The notes below the pieces were generated by a model. It was not told the DNA's origin, did not search any database, and saw nothing but the letters and a program-made list of their open reading frames with translations. A program made the translations under genes and the position numbers. A stretch of 64,000 nt of DNA from Caldilineaceae bacterium (GTDB taxonomy: Bacteria; Chloroflexota; Anaerolineae; Caldilineales; Caldilineaceae), in assembly GCA_022827195.1 (NCBI GenBank), contig JAJDTL010000019.1, positions 62,001-126,000 of the forward strand, written 5' to 3'. Below, in pieces: positions 53,634-62,422 of the stretch (the first letter of the stretch is position 1; each line of letters opens with the position of its first letter).

Positions 53634-53766
53634 GAACGGCAACGTCAACTGCAGTTTTGTGTTTTGTGTTTTGTGTTTTTAGTAACGGCAACGGCCGCAC
53701 ACGCGGCCAACCGGTGTTCACCAAAAACTAAAAACCAAAAACTAGAAACTAGAAACTGGTGTCAAC
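53634..53766. repeat. Long intergenic repeat, copy 1 of 2
   Basis: This 133-base element shares its layout with 57163-57297: gcaac-tgcagttt, a variable T-rich word tract (ttttgtg repeats), a conserved core gtaacggcaac-gccgcac-cgcggccaaccggtgttcac, an A-rich tract of aaaaac-ta words, and aaactggtgt-acg. The core can form a hairpin (ggccgc/gcggcc). It lies between the binding-protein gene and the ThuA gene. Confidence 0.8.
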
Positions 53767-53829
53767 GCTGGAGACGGGACCGCCTCCGTCTCCAGCGTTC
53801 CCTTTCATTCGCCGGCGCCGGAGCAGAAG

Positions 53830-54501
53830 ATGACCGCAGAGAGGACAGCAGAAAACCCAATCCAGCTGGCGGTGATCACCGGCGGACACGGCTACGACGT
53901 GCGCAACTTTCACCGCTTCTTCCGCAGCCTGCCCGGCGTCGACGCCTACATCCAGCACATGGACGACTTCGCCTCCGCACGCGCAGAGGTGCGCGACGGC
54001 TACGACGTCGCCCTCTTCTACACGATGCTGATGGACGGCCCCTCCGACGACGGGCCCTGGTACGCCGGAAAACCGGAGACCGCGCTCGCGCACCTGGGCG
54101 AGACGGCACAGGGCATCATCCTCCTGCACCACGCCATCCTCGCCTACCCGCAGTGGCCGGTCTGGAGCGAAATCGCCGGCATCGAGGACCGCAGCTTCCG
54201 CCACCACCCCGAGCAGACGGTCCGCATCGAGATCGCCCGCCCGGCACACCCCATCACCGCCGGCCGCAGCGCCTGGCAGATGGAGGACGAGACCTACCTG
54301 ATGGACGAGCCGGACGCGGACAGCGAAATCCTCCTCACGGCCCACCACCCCAAGAGCATGAAGGCGATCGCCTGGGCCAGGAGGCACAAGCGCGCCCGCG
54401 TCGTCTGCTTCCAGTCCGGCCACGACAACCTGACCTGGGCCAATCCCGGCTTCGGCGAAACCGTCGCACGCGCCATCCGCTGGACCGCCCGCCGGATCTG
54501 A
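53830..54501 (+). CDS. ThuA-like domain protein
   Basis: The 223-residue cytosolic protein has the ThuA (trehalose-utilisation) fold, a class I glutamine-amidotransferase-like domain. Visible blocks are LAVITGGHGYDVRNFHRFFRSLPG, YDVALFYTML, GIILLHHAILAYPQWPVWSEIAG, HPITAGRSAWQMEDETYLMD and VVCFQSGHDNLTWANPGFGETVARAIRW. The catalytic cysteine of amidotransferases is absent, as is normal for ThuA. ThuA-like proteins accompany sugar oxidation modules with 3-ketoglycoside chemistry in some bacteria, which would fit the dehydrogenase next to it. GGAG six bases before the ATG supports the start. Confidence 0.85.
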   Translation: MTAERTAENPIQLAVITGGHGYDVRNFHRFFRSLPGVDAYIQHMDDFASARAEVRDGYDVALFYTMLMDGPSDDGPWYAGKPETALAHLGETAQGIILLHHAILAYPQWPVWSEIAGIEDRSFRHHPEQTVRIEIARPAHPITAGRSAWQMEDETYLMDEPDADSEILLTAHHPKSMKAIAWARRHKRARVVCFQSGHDNLTWANPGFGETVARAIRWTARRI

Positions 54502-54517
54502 CGCCCGGAGACCGCCC

Positions 54518-55468
54518 ATGCGCGCACTGGTCACAAGGCTCAGGCCCGACAAGAAACGCGAAAAGCTGCTGGTCGACGACTGGCCCGCGCCGCCGGCGCC
54601 GACCGGCAACCAGGTCAAGAGCCGCACGCTCTACTCCGGCATTACCAACGGCACCGAGCACAACGACCTCACCGGCGGCAACTACGCCCACCCCGACGAC
54701 GCGCTGCCCGCCGGCTGGGGCTACCAGCACGTCGGGCGCGTCATCGAGACCGGCCCCGACGTGACACAGCTCGCCGCCGGCGACCTCGTCTACGTCAACG
54801 CCGACCACATGGAATTTGTCGTCGCCCGCGAAAACGGCCTGCTCATCAGACTGCCGCCGGACGTCGATCCCACCCACGCCGCGCTCTTCGGCATGACCGG
54901 CGTCGCCATGCACTCCTGCCGCCACGCCGACCTGCGCATGGGCGAACGGGTCCTGATCGCCGGCCAGGGCTTCATCGGCCAGATGGCCGCCCAGATCGCC
55001 AACGCCATGGGTGCGCGCGTCGCCGTCTGCGAAATCGACCGCCGCCGCCTCGAGCTGGCGCGGGAGATCGGCGCGGCCGAAGAGATCTTCGACGTCGCCG
55101 GCGACGGCTGGGAGAGACAGATCGCCGACCGCGCCTTCGACGCGCTCATCGACGCCGCCGGGGTCGCAGGCATGGAGGACCGGCTGATCCGCGCCCTCAA
55201 GCACCGCGGCCGCCTCATGCTCATCGCCGGCCGCTTCAACGTCAACTACACCTTCAACCTGGGACAGGCCCACGAGATCAACATCAGGCAGAACACCGGC
55301 TACGACCGCGACGACCTCGCCAACGTCTGCCGGCTCGTGCGCCGCGGGCTGATCCGGATCGCGCCCCTGCTCCAGAACGTCTTGCCGCTGACCGGCGCCC
55401 GGCGCACCTACGACACCCTGCGCGACAGCCCCCATCAGCTCCTGGGCACCGTATTCGACTGGCAATAG
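54518..55468 (+). CDS. MDR dehydrogenase lacking zinc ligands
   Basis: The 316-residue protein has the MDR two-domain layout. The catalytic region is replaced by SGITNGTEHNDLTGGNY, so the usual CGTD zinc site is missing. The Rossmann loop is VLIAGQGFIGQMAAQIANAMGARVAVCEIDRRRLEL. GGAG lies seven bases before the ATG, and the ThuA gene ends 16 bases upstream, so the two are one transcript. It is likely an oxidoreductase for a sugar or sugar acid released by the glycan pathway, with the substrate unknown. Confidence 0.87.
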   Translation: MRALVTRLRPDKKREKLLVDDWPAPPAPTGNQVKSRTLYSGITNGTEHNDLTGGNYAHPDDALPAGWGYQHVGRVIETGPDVTQLAAGDLVYVNADHMEFVVARENGLLIRLPPDVDPTHAALFGMTGVAMHSCRHADLRMGERVLIAGQGFIGQMAAQIANAMGARVAVCEIDRRRLELAREIGAAEEIFDVAGDGWERQIADRAFDALIDAAGVAGMEDRLIRALKHRGRLMLIAGRFNVNYTFNLGQAHEINIRQNTGYDRDDLANVCRLVRRGLIRIAPLLQNVLPLTGARRTYDTLRDSPHQLLGTVFDWQ

Positions 55469-55522
55469 TCCGACTGGCAGCAGTTCGACTGCCAATGGCG
55501 CCCGCACGCGCCCGGAGACGCC

Positions 55523-55585
55523 ACTCACGACTCACGACTCACGACTCACGACTCACGACTCACGACTCACGACTCACGACTCATA
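55523..55585. repeat. Heptamer microsatellite (ACTCACG)8
   Basis: Eight perfect tandem copies of ACTCACG plus a ninth imperfect one (actcata) lie 28-91 bases before the start of the 55614 gene. Just upstream are gactggcagcagttcgactg word repeats. Changes in copy number would alter promoter or leader spacing without frame effects. Confidence 0.95.
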
Positions 55586-55613
55586 GCGCACCGCACGCGC
55601 GAGGAGACGCCCG

Positions 55614-57041
55614 ATGACCTTCCCGCTGCTTTTCATGTCCCTCGCAGACGTGCACGAGCCGCGCGGGCAGCTGCAGACCGGCGGCTGCACGCTGCGCAGA
55701 GACCCCGACCCGCCCCAGGGCCTCGAGCAGGACCTCAACCGGTTCGCCCAGGCCCTCGCCTTCACCACCCTGCAGGACGCCGACGGTACGGTCCACGTCT
55801 GGTACAGCCTGCGGCGCAGCCCCGAACCCTTCCTCGTCGAGCACCTGAGACCGGCACAGGCCAGCGCCCGCAGCCACTCCGAAAGCGCCAAGACCTTCAG
55901 CCTCACCCGCCCCGGCTGGGACCCCGCCAAAATGAAGTGGCAGGTCTGCTACGCGCGCACCCGCGACGGCGTCCACTTCGAACGGCCCGACCTCGGCATC
56001 GTCCCCGACCCGCAATCGCCCAACGTGCTGATCGACTACGGCGGCATCTTCTCCGTCATGCGCAACGACGCCGCGCCCCCGCAGCGGCGCTACGCCATGC
56101 TCCACACCGGCTGGGGACCCGCGCCCGCCGCAGCCCAGCCCGGCTTTCACCCCGTCCACAACGCCGGTGCCGCCTTCTCCGCCGACGGCCTGCACTGGCG
56201 CGAATCGGAGCACGGCCCCGCCTTCCGCGACGGCAACGACGCCTTCTCCGCCATCTACGACCCGCGCGCCGGCCAATACCGCTGCTACCAGGCCGTGCTG
56301 CGCCCGTATCACTTCCCCTACCCCGACAGCATCGGCGCCGACGACCCGCGCGGCCAGCGCCGCGTCCTCGCCATCCGCAGCAGCGACGACGGCCTCCACT
56401 GGTCGCGGCTCGAAAACTTCATCGAGCCCGACGCCGGCGACCCCCCCGAGCTCGAGCTCTACATGTTCACCGTCTTCCCCTACCGCGACCGCTTCGTCGG
56501 CCTGATGCGCAACTACGCCCGCAGCCCGCTCATGATCGGCGAACACGGCCCCCATCTGCTCTACGAATGGTGGGTCAGCCACGACGGCCTCCGCTGGCAG
56601 CGCCCCGCACGCAACATGCACGCCGGCGTCTTCACCACCTGCACACCCTTCGTCGTCGACGGCCGCCTCTGCTTCCTCGAATACAACACCATGCACCGCT
56701 ACAGCACCCCCGTCGACCGCATCACCTGGGTCGGCGCACAGTCCAACGCCGAGTTCTCCTCGCCCCTCTTCACCGCCCCCGCGCATCCCCTCACCGTCAA
56801 CCTCCAGAGCGGCACCGGCACCCTCCTGCCCGACCAGGCCTACATCATGGTCGAGGCGCGCCAACCAAACGGCCACCCAATCGAGGGCTACGAACGCGAG
56901 AAATGCCTTTTCGTTGATGTGGATGGCTCTGCGCTGCCGCTGCGCTGGGGGGAGAACGACACCACCGCCCTCACCGGCCGCCAGATCTGCCTGCGCTTCT
57001 ACCTGCGCGACGCCCGCATCTTCGCCGTCAACGCATCGTGA
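55614..57041 (+). CDS. Predicted five-bladed-propeller glycoside hydrolase-like protein
   Basis: The 475-residue protein shows repeated blades of the GH32/43/130 type of propeller: DADGTVHVWYSLR, KWQVCYARTRDGVHFERPDLG, HNAGAAFSADGLHWRESEHGPAF, NDAFSAIYDPRAGQYRCYQAV, RRVLAIRSSDDGLHWSRLENF and YEWWVSHDGLRWQRPARN. The DGLxW pattern is the usual marker. Catalytic carboxylates cannot be assigned, so it could be a hydrolase, phosphorylase or lectin-like protein. There is no signal peptide. GAGGAG seven bases before the ATG supports the start. It is the last gene of the glycan operon. Confidence 0.75.
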   Translation: MTFPLLFMSLADVHEPRGQLQTGGCTLRRDPDPPQGLEQDLNRFAQALAFTTLQDADGTVHVWYSLRRSPEPFLVEHLRPAQASARSHSESAKTFSLTRPGWDPAKMKWQVCYARTRDGVHFERPDLGIVPDPQSPNVLIDYGGIFSVMRNDAAPPQRRYAMLHTGWGPAPAAAQPGFHPVHNAGAAFSADGLHWRESEHGPAFRDGNDAFSAIYDPRAGQYRCYQAVLRPYHFPYPDSIGADDPRGQRRVLAIRSSDDGLHWSRLENFIEPDAGDPPELELYMFTVFPYRDRFVGLMRNYARSPLMIGEHGPHLLYEWWVSHDGLRWQRPARNMHAGVFTTCTPFVVDGRLCFLEYNTMHRYSTPVDRITWVGAQSNAEFSSPLFTAPAHPLTVNLQSGTGTLLPDQAYIMVEARQPNGHPIEGYEREKCLFVDVDGSALPLRWGENDTTALTGRQICLRFYLRDARIFAVNAS

Positions 57042-57162
57042 ACGCGGAAAGTGGAGAACACGCTACATCATCATCGCCTGCGCCTACGCGTCGAAATCTT
57101 CCGCCCGCAGGCGATATCCTTTCAGTCCACCTGTGCCCCTGCTCAGAATTCAACCGCTGCCG

Positions 57163-57297
57163 CCAACGGCAACTGCAGTTTTTGGTTTCGAGTTTCGAGT
57201 TTCGAGTTTCGAGTTTTCAGTAACGGCAACTGCCGCACTCGCGGCCAACCGGTGTTCACGAAAAACTGAAAACCAAAAACGAAAAACTGGTGTCCAC
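57163..57297. repeat. Long intergenic repeat, copy 2 of 2
   Basis: This 135-base element parallels 53634-53766, with tttcgag repeats in place of the ttttgtg tract and the same conserved core and A-rich tail. The hairpin here is gccgc-actc-gcggc. It lies between the last gene of the glycan operon and the convergent LRR gene. The conserved core with exchangeable word tracts suggests that the core is the functional part. Confidence 0.8.
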
Positions 57298-57319
57298 GAA
57301 CTACGGCCGTCCCCGGCCG

Positions 57320-59179
57320 CTATCCCCCGCAAAACCCCAGCCCCGCCTCCGCAAAATCGCCGTCACCCACCTCGCGCCAGTGCCCCGGCACACAGCCGCT
57401 CAATTCGTTCCCGCCCAGCCGCACCCGGCGTAGATTGACCAACCCGTCCAGCGCCGCCGGCACCCCGCCCGTCAACCCGTTGTCGGCAAGACCCAGCTCG
57501 CGCAGATTCGTCAGCGCGCCCAGCGCGGCCGGGATCTCGCCCGCCAGCCCGTTGTTGTCCAGCCGCAGCTCGCGCAGATCGTCCAGCGCACCCAACGTCG
57601 CCGGAATCCCACCCGTCAACCCGTTATCGGCCAGCCCCAGCTCTCTCAGATTGTCAAGATGCCCCAGTTCCTCCGGGATCGCGCCCGTCAGCCCGTTCCC
57701 GTCCAGGTCCAACCCCTTCAGATCGTGCAGCTCGCCCAGCGCCGCCGGAATTTCGCCCGTCAGCCGGTTGCCGTCCAGCCGCAGCCACTGCAGCTTGGCC
57801 AGCGCACCCAATGCCGCCGGAATCTCCCCTGTCAGCCGGTTGTCCGCCAGGTGCAGCCACTCCAGGTCGGCCAGCGCGCCCAGCTCGGCCGGGACCGCGC
57901 CCATCAGCCCGTTCCCCTCCAGCCCCAGCCCCTCCAGGAAGACGAGCTCGCCCAGCGCCGCCGGAATTTCGCCCGTCAGCCGGTTGTCGGCCAGCCCCAG
58001 CTCGCGCAACCTGCTCAGCCCGGTCAGCTCCGCCGGGATCGCACCCGACAGCTGGTTGTCCGAAAGCCGCAGCCATTCCAGGCTCGCAAGCGATCCCAAC
58101 GCCGCCGGCACCGGGCCGGTCAGCCGGTTGTCCGAAAGCCGCAGCTCGCGCAGGTTGACCAGTTCCCCCAGCTCTGCCGGGATCGCACCCGCAAGACCGT
58201 TACCGTCCAACCGCAGCCACTCCAGATTCTCCAGCCGCCCCAGCTCAGGCGGGATCTCGCCCACCAAATCGTTGTTGAAAAGATGCAGCCAGTTGAGATT
58301 CATTAGCCCGCCCAGCTCCGGCGGGATCGTCCCCGCCAAATGGTTCTCCTGCAGACCCAGCCCCTCCAGGTTGGCCAGCGAACCCAGCGCCGCCGGGATC
58401 TCCCCCTCCAGGTGGTTGCCGTCCAGCCGCAGCCATTCGACCGCGGCCAGCCCGCCCAGCTCGACCGGGATCGGACCCGTCAGCTGGTTCCTGTGCAGCC
58501 CCAGCCCCTTCAGCGCCGCCAGCGAGCCCAGCGCCGCCGGAATCTCGCCCGTCAGCCGGTTGCCGTCCAGCCGCAGCCACTCCAGCTCCGTCAGCCCGCC
58601 CAGCCCGACCGGCACAGGGCCCGTCAGCTGGTTCTCGTGCAGCCCCAGCCCCACCAGCTGCGTCAGCGCCGCCAGCTCGACCGGGATCTCCCCCGTCAGC
58701 CGGTTGTCGTAGAGCCATAGCCACTCCAGCTTGACCAGCGTCCCCAGCGCCGCCGGGATCTCGCCCGTCAGCCGGTTGTCGTGCAGCCACAGCCCCTCCA
58801 GCATCGACAGCGCGCTCAGCCCCGCCGGGATCCCGCCCGTCAGCCCCCGCCCGTCCAGCTGCAGCTCGGTCACGCGCGCCGGCGCATCCTCCGCCCCGCC
58901 CGTGCTCACGCCCTCCCACTCCTCCAGCGGCAGCTGCTCGCTCCAGTTCAGGACCGCATCCCCGGCCAGCGCCGCCTTCAGCCCCAGCAGCGCCGCGCAG
59001 TCGGCCACCAGCCCCGCATTCTCCGCCGGCTCCGCCACCGCGACCCCGTTCGAGCACAGCGCCGTCTCCAGCCCCCCCGGCGCAAACGTACAGGCCCCCG
59101 CTGCAACAACCGCCGCCGCCGCCCACACCACCCGCACCGCCCAGCCGCCGGCCCGCACACACCTCTCCCTGAATCTCAT
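57320..59179 (-). CDS. Plant-type leucine-rich-repeat lipoprotein, about 21 repeats
   Basis: The 619-residue protein has a signal region ending in a lipobox (AAGAC, Cys30), then a cap (LGLKAALAGDAVLNWSEQLPLEEWEGVSTGG) and about 20 full 24-residue repeats of the form LEWLRLDGNRLTGEIPAALGSLAx. It closes with NELSGCVPGHWREVGDGDFAEAGLGFC. It is a single-module relative of the five-module protein at 14179 but its repeats are richer in Ala and Gly and its cap differs. The predicted solenoid would face the cell exterior. GGGGGAG eight bases before the ATG at 59179 supports the start. Confidence 0.9.
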   Translation of the reverse strand: MRFRERCVRAGGWAVRVVWAAAAVVAAGACTFAPGGLETALCSNGVAVAEPAENAGLVADCAALLGLKAALAGDAVLNWSEQLPLEEWEGVSTGGAEDAPARVTELQLDGRGLTGGIPAGLSALSMLEGLWLHDNRLTGEIPAALGTLVKLEWLWLYDNRLTGEIPVELAALTQLVGLGLHENQLTGPVPVGLGGLTELEWLRLDGNRLTGEIPAALGSLAALKGLGLHRNQLTGPIPVELGGLAAVEWLRLDGNHLEGEIPAALGSLANLEGLGLQENHLAGTIPPELGGLMNLNWLHLFNNDLVGEIPPELGRLENLEWLRLDGNGLAGAIPAELGELVNLRELRLSDNRLTGPVPAALGSLASLEWLRLSDNQLSGAIPAELTGLSRLRELGLADNRLTGEIPAALGELVFLEGLGLEGNGLMGAVPAELGALADLEWLHLADNRLTGEIPAALGALAKLQWLRLDGNRLTGEIPAALGELHDLKGLDLDGNGLTGAIPEELGHLDNLRELGLADNGLTGGIPATLGALDDLRELRLDNNGLAGEIPAALGALTNLRELGLADNGLTGGVPAALDGLVNLRRVRLGGNELSGCVPGHWREVGDGDFAEAGLGFCGG

Positions 59180-59502
59180 CAACGACGCTCCCCCTGGATT
59201 GATAGGATAGTTCGGCGCTCTCCCGCAACCGTGAAAAAGCCCCGGCAGCGCAGGGGACAGCGCTGCAACACGCAAGATCCATTATTATAGCACCCGGCGG
59301 GTCGATGGCGGCCCGTGGAATTCTGCATCGTCCAACCGCCGCGCGAGAGGGTCACGGACGACGCGCCCAGAACGGGAGCGCATTCCACCCCCTCCTGCTG
59401 GCACAACGGCCCCTTCTGTGAGAAAATTGCTGTCTGCACAGACCGACAAGACCTCCTGCGTCCAAAACGCGCAGGCCGCACCTTCATAGCAGGGAGAAGC
59501 CG

Positions 59503-61425
59503 GTGAGCGCTCTCAACATCAGCAACTTCATCTGGGGCATCGCCGACGACGTGCTGCGCGATGTCTACGTGCGCGGCAAATACCGCGACGTCATCCTGCC
59601 CATGACCGTCATCCGCCGCCTCGACGCCGTCCTGGAACCCACCAGGGATGATGTCCTGCGCATGAAGGAGCGCCTCGACGCCTCCGGCCTCGAAAACCAG
59701 TACGCCGCGCTCTGCCAGGTCTCAAAGCAGGCCTTCTACAACACCTCCCGCTTCCGCCTGCGCGACCTCACCGCCCGCGGCCGCGCCCAGCAGCTGCGCG
59801 CCGACTTCGAAGACTACCTGGCCGGCTTCTCCGAGAACGTGCAGGAGGTCCTCGAAAAGTTCCGCTTCCACAACCAGATCCCGACCCTCATCGAGGCCGA
59901 CGCGCTCGGCTACCTCATCCAGAAGTTCCTCGACCCCTCCGTCAACCTCAGCCCCTACCCGGTCTGCGACAACGACGGCAACGTGCGCCTGCCCGCGCTC
60001 GACAACCACGGCATGGGCACCGTCTTCGAGGAGCTGATCCGCCGCTTCAGCGAGGAGAACAACGAGGAGGCCGGCGAGCACTTCACCCCGCGCGACGTCG
60101 TCGAGCTGATGGCCCACCTCGTCTTCCGGCCCGTCGCCGACCGGATCCAGTCCGGCACATATCTCGTCTACGACGGCGCCTGCGGCACCGGCGGCATGTT
60201 GACCGTCGCCGAGGACACGCTCAACCGCGCCGCCGTAGGCAAGGACCTCTCGATCTATCTCTACGGCCAGGAGGTCAACCCGGAGACCTACGCAATCTGC
60301 AAGGCCGACCTCATCCTCAAGGGCGAGGGCCGCAACGCCAACAACATCCACTACGGCACCACGCTCGCCGCCGACGGCTTCCCCGGCCATGAGTTCGACT
60401 TCATGCTCTCCAACCCGCCCTACGGCAAGAGCTGGAAAAGCGACCTCGACCGCATGGGCGGCAAGAGCAACCTTAAGGACCCCCGCTTCCTCGTCGAGCA
60501 CGACGGCGACACCGAGTTCTCGCTCGTCACCCGCTCCAGCGACGGCCAGATGGTCTTTCTCGCCAACATGCTCAGCAAGATGAAGCAGGACGCCCCCCTC
60601 GGCAGCCGCATCGCCGAGGTCCACAACGGCAGTTCCCTCTTCACCGGCGACGCCGGCCAGGGCGAGAGCAACATCCGCCGCTGGATCATCGAAAACGACT
60701 GGCTGGAAGCCATCATCGCCCTGCCGCTCAACATCTTCTATAACACTGGCATCGCCACCTACATCTGGCTGCTCAGCAACCGCAAGCCGGCCGAACGCCA
60801 GGGCTACGTCCAGCTGATCGACGCCGGCGACTGGTTCCAGCCGCTGCGCAAGAACCTCGGCAACAAGAACTGCGAGCTGGCCGCGGACGACATCGCGCGC
60901 ATCAGCGACGCCTTCCTCGCCTTCGAGGAGACGCCGCAATCGAAGATCTTCCCCAACGCCGCCTTCGGCTACCACAAACTGACCGTCGAGCGCCCCCTGC
61001 GCCTGCCCGGCATCGACCCCGCCCGCGTCTACAAGGCGCGCGAGATCAAGCAGCTGCGCGAGAACGCCGCGCCGGACCCCGCCGCCACCGCGCCCGACCC
61101 GCTGCGCGGCCTGTTCCCTGTCGAGATCGACGGACAGCAACGCGTCGTCGAATACGCGCCCGACCCCGACCTCAAGGACAGCGAGCAGGCGCCGCTGCTG
61201 GAAGAAGGAGGCATCGAAGGCTTTCTGCGCCGCGAGGTCCTGCCCTACGCGCCCGACGCCTGGTACGACCCCGGCAGCGTCAAGGTGGGATATGAGATCA
61301 GCTTCACCCGCTACTTCTACCAGCCCCAACCCCTGCGCGCGCCCGAAGAGATCTGGGCCGATATTCGTGCGTTGGAGCGGGAGTCGGAAGGGTTGTTGGG
61401 GGAAATTTGGGGCGGGGCGGCATGA
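59503..61425 (+). CDS. hsdM: Type I restriction-modification DNA methylase subunit HsdM
   Basis: The 640-residue protein has the N-terminal HsdM helical domain (NFIWGIADDVLRDVYVRGKYRDVILPMTVIRRLDAVLEP) and the N6-adenine methylase motifs: HFTPRDVVELMAHLV, motif I DGACGTGGMLTVAED (about residue 224) and motif IV NPPYGKSW (about 304). The C-terminal extension (LEEGGIEGFLRREVLPYAPDAWYDPGSVKVGYEISFTRYFYQPQPL) is seen in a long HsdM subgroup. The start is GTG with AGGGAG seven bases upstream. Neither hsdS nor hsdR follows within the window; instead a REase-HEPN gene follows. A second HsdM tail at 63780 suggests rearrangement. Confidence 0.93.
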   Translation: MSALNISNFIWGIADDVLRDVYVRGKYRDVILPMTVIRRLDAVLEPTRDDVLRMKERLDASGLENQYAALCQVSKQAFYNTSRFRLRDLTARGRAQQLRADFEDYLAGFSENVQEVLEKFRFHNQIPTLIEADALGYLIQKFLDPSVNLSPYPVCDNDGNVRLPALDNHGMGTVFEELIRRFSEENNEEAGEHFTPRDVVELMAHLVFRPVADRIQSGTYLVYDGACGTGGMLTVAEDTLNRAAVGKDLSIYLYGQEVNPETYAICKADLILKGEGRNANNIHYGTTLAADGFPGHEFDFMLSNPPYGKSWKSDLDRMGGKSNLKDPRFLVEHDGDTEFSLVTRSSDGQMVFLANMLSKMKQDAPLGSRIAEVHNGSSLFTGDAGQGESNIRRWIIENDWLEAIIALPLNIFYNTGIATYIWLLSNRKPAERQGYVQLIDAGDWFQPLRKNLGNKNCELAADDIARISDAFLAFEETPQSKIFPNAAFGYHKLTVERPLRLPGIDPARVYKAREIKQLRENAAPDPAATAPDPLRGLFPVEIDGQQRVVEYAPDPDLKDSEQAPLLEEGGIEGFLRREVLPYAPDAWYDPGSVKVGYEISFTRYFYQPQPLRAPEEIWADIRALERESEGLLGEIWGGAA

Positions 61426-61587
61426 CATGTGTAGTGGATGTCTGAATCAGGATTTGCAAGATAGCCGAGGGTGGGTCGTTTCCTATGCAGGAGGTAACTC
61501 CCGGCGCCCATAAGGGCGTTTCGCAGATGCCCGATGGTCTGGGATGCACTCTAGTGAACCTTGCACTTGACCAGGAGATGGCGCATT

Positions 61588-62247
61588 TTGATTGAAGACA
61601 CTGAAATTCTTGAAAAGGAATTTATCGCCAAGACGGCGGCCAAGTACCGCAGCAGAGAGAATGAAGTGGAGGAAAATAGCCCGCTGGACTTCCTGCCTGG
61701 TTTCCGCGCCGACCTGGTCGTGCGCAAATATGGCGAAGTGAGGGTGATCGAAGTGCAGTCCAAGACTTCAATGGCAAGGTCACCCAGAATGAAGGAACTG
61801 GCCGAAATTCTGTATAGCAAGCCCGGCTGGAGCCATGACCTGCTGCTGGTAGGCGAACCGGAGAAACTGGAGTCGCCCAAGGGCGCGCAGCCGTTTGCGG
61901 AGGAGGAGATCCGCCAGCGTCTTGCCGAGGCGGAGGCGGTTCTTGAGAAAGGTTCGGGTGAGGCCGCCTTCCTGCTGGTCTGGTCGGCTTGCGAGGCTGC
62001 CATCCGCAATCTGGTTGAGACGGAAGGGATCTCCATCACGCGCGTCACCACGGCGGTATACGTCCTCGATATGGCAGTTATGCACGGCATCATCTCCAGA
62101 GAGGAGTACGACTACCTAGCCAACATGATGAAATACCGAAACGCCATCGCCCACGGCTTGGGTGTCAACGGATTCAGCGATGACAAAGTGCCGGAGTTGA
62201 TCGAGGGCGTCCTGCGTCTGCTGGAACCTGAGCCGGAGTTGGCGTAA
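61588..62247 (+). CDS. Predicted REase-HEPN fusion protein
   Basis: The 219-residue protein joins two nuclease-type domains. The N-terminal half looks like a PD-(D/E)XK fold of the AHJR-like kind: FLPGFRADLVVRKYGEVRVIEVQSKTS (about residues 36-62) gives Asp and E-x-K. The C-terminal half is an all-helical HEPN-like domain (EAAFLLVWSACEAAIRNLVETEGI ... LANMMKYRNAIAHGLGV) with the RNase motif Rx4H as Arg184-His189. The start is TTG at 61588 with AGGAG about ten bases upstream; another TTG at 61561 is in frame. It sits between HsdM and Fic genes, a defence context. Function as a DNA or RNA nuclease is inferred. Confidence 0.72.
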   Translation: MIEDTEILEKEFIAKTAAKYRSRENEVEENSPLDFLPGFRADLVVRKYGEVRVIEVQSKTSMARSPRMKELAEILYSKPGWSHDLLLVGEPEKLESPKGAQPFAEEEIRQRLAEAEAVLEKGSGEAAFLLVWSACEAAIRNLVETEGISITRVTTAVYVLDMAVMHGIISREEYDYLANMMKYRNAIAHGLGVNGFSDDKVPELIEGVLRLLEPEPELA

Positions 62248-62275
62248 GGGTGCGGGGCTGTTGGCGTCGGTGTGG

Positions 62276-62402
62276 GTAAGCGGCGCTTGGATCATCTGCC
62301 GTCGATTACGGTCATCTGCTTTACGATGCGCGTGGCTTGCCCAAGTGATTCTTAACACGTCGGCACCCTTCGCCGCCGTGAGTAGTTCCTCATCTACCCC
62401 GT
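62276..62402 (+). pseudogene. vapBC relic (end of vapB, start of vapC)
   Basis: The plus strand reads GSSAVDYGHLLYDARGLPK, a stop, and overlapping it VILNTSAPFAAVSSSSSTP. This mirrors the intact pair at 43860-44500, whose antitoxin ends AAVEHGNLLYDERGLPK and whose toxin begins MIIDTSAILA, with the same ATGA-type junction. Only about 40 codons remain. It is a dead fragment of a second VapBC locus. Confidence 0.7.
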
Positions 62403-62422
62403 AGAGTGGTATACTTCCTCCC

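Noticed and set aside
51955..53724. 589-codon minus-strand frame
   Set aside because: Antisense to the lipoprotein at 51934-53601; Gly/Val/Asp-rich mirror composition.
55523..55585. Possible CRISPR array
   Set aside because: The units are seven bases with no spacers.
59722..61428. 568-codon minus-strand frame
   Set aside because: Antisense to hsdM, whose motifs are clear on the plus strand.
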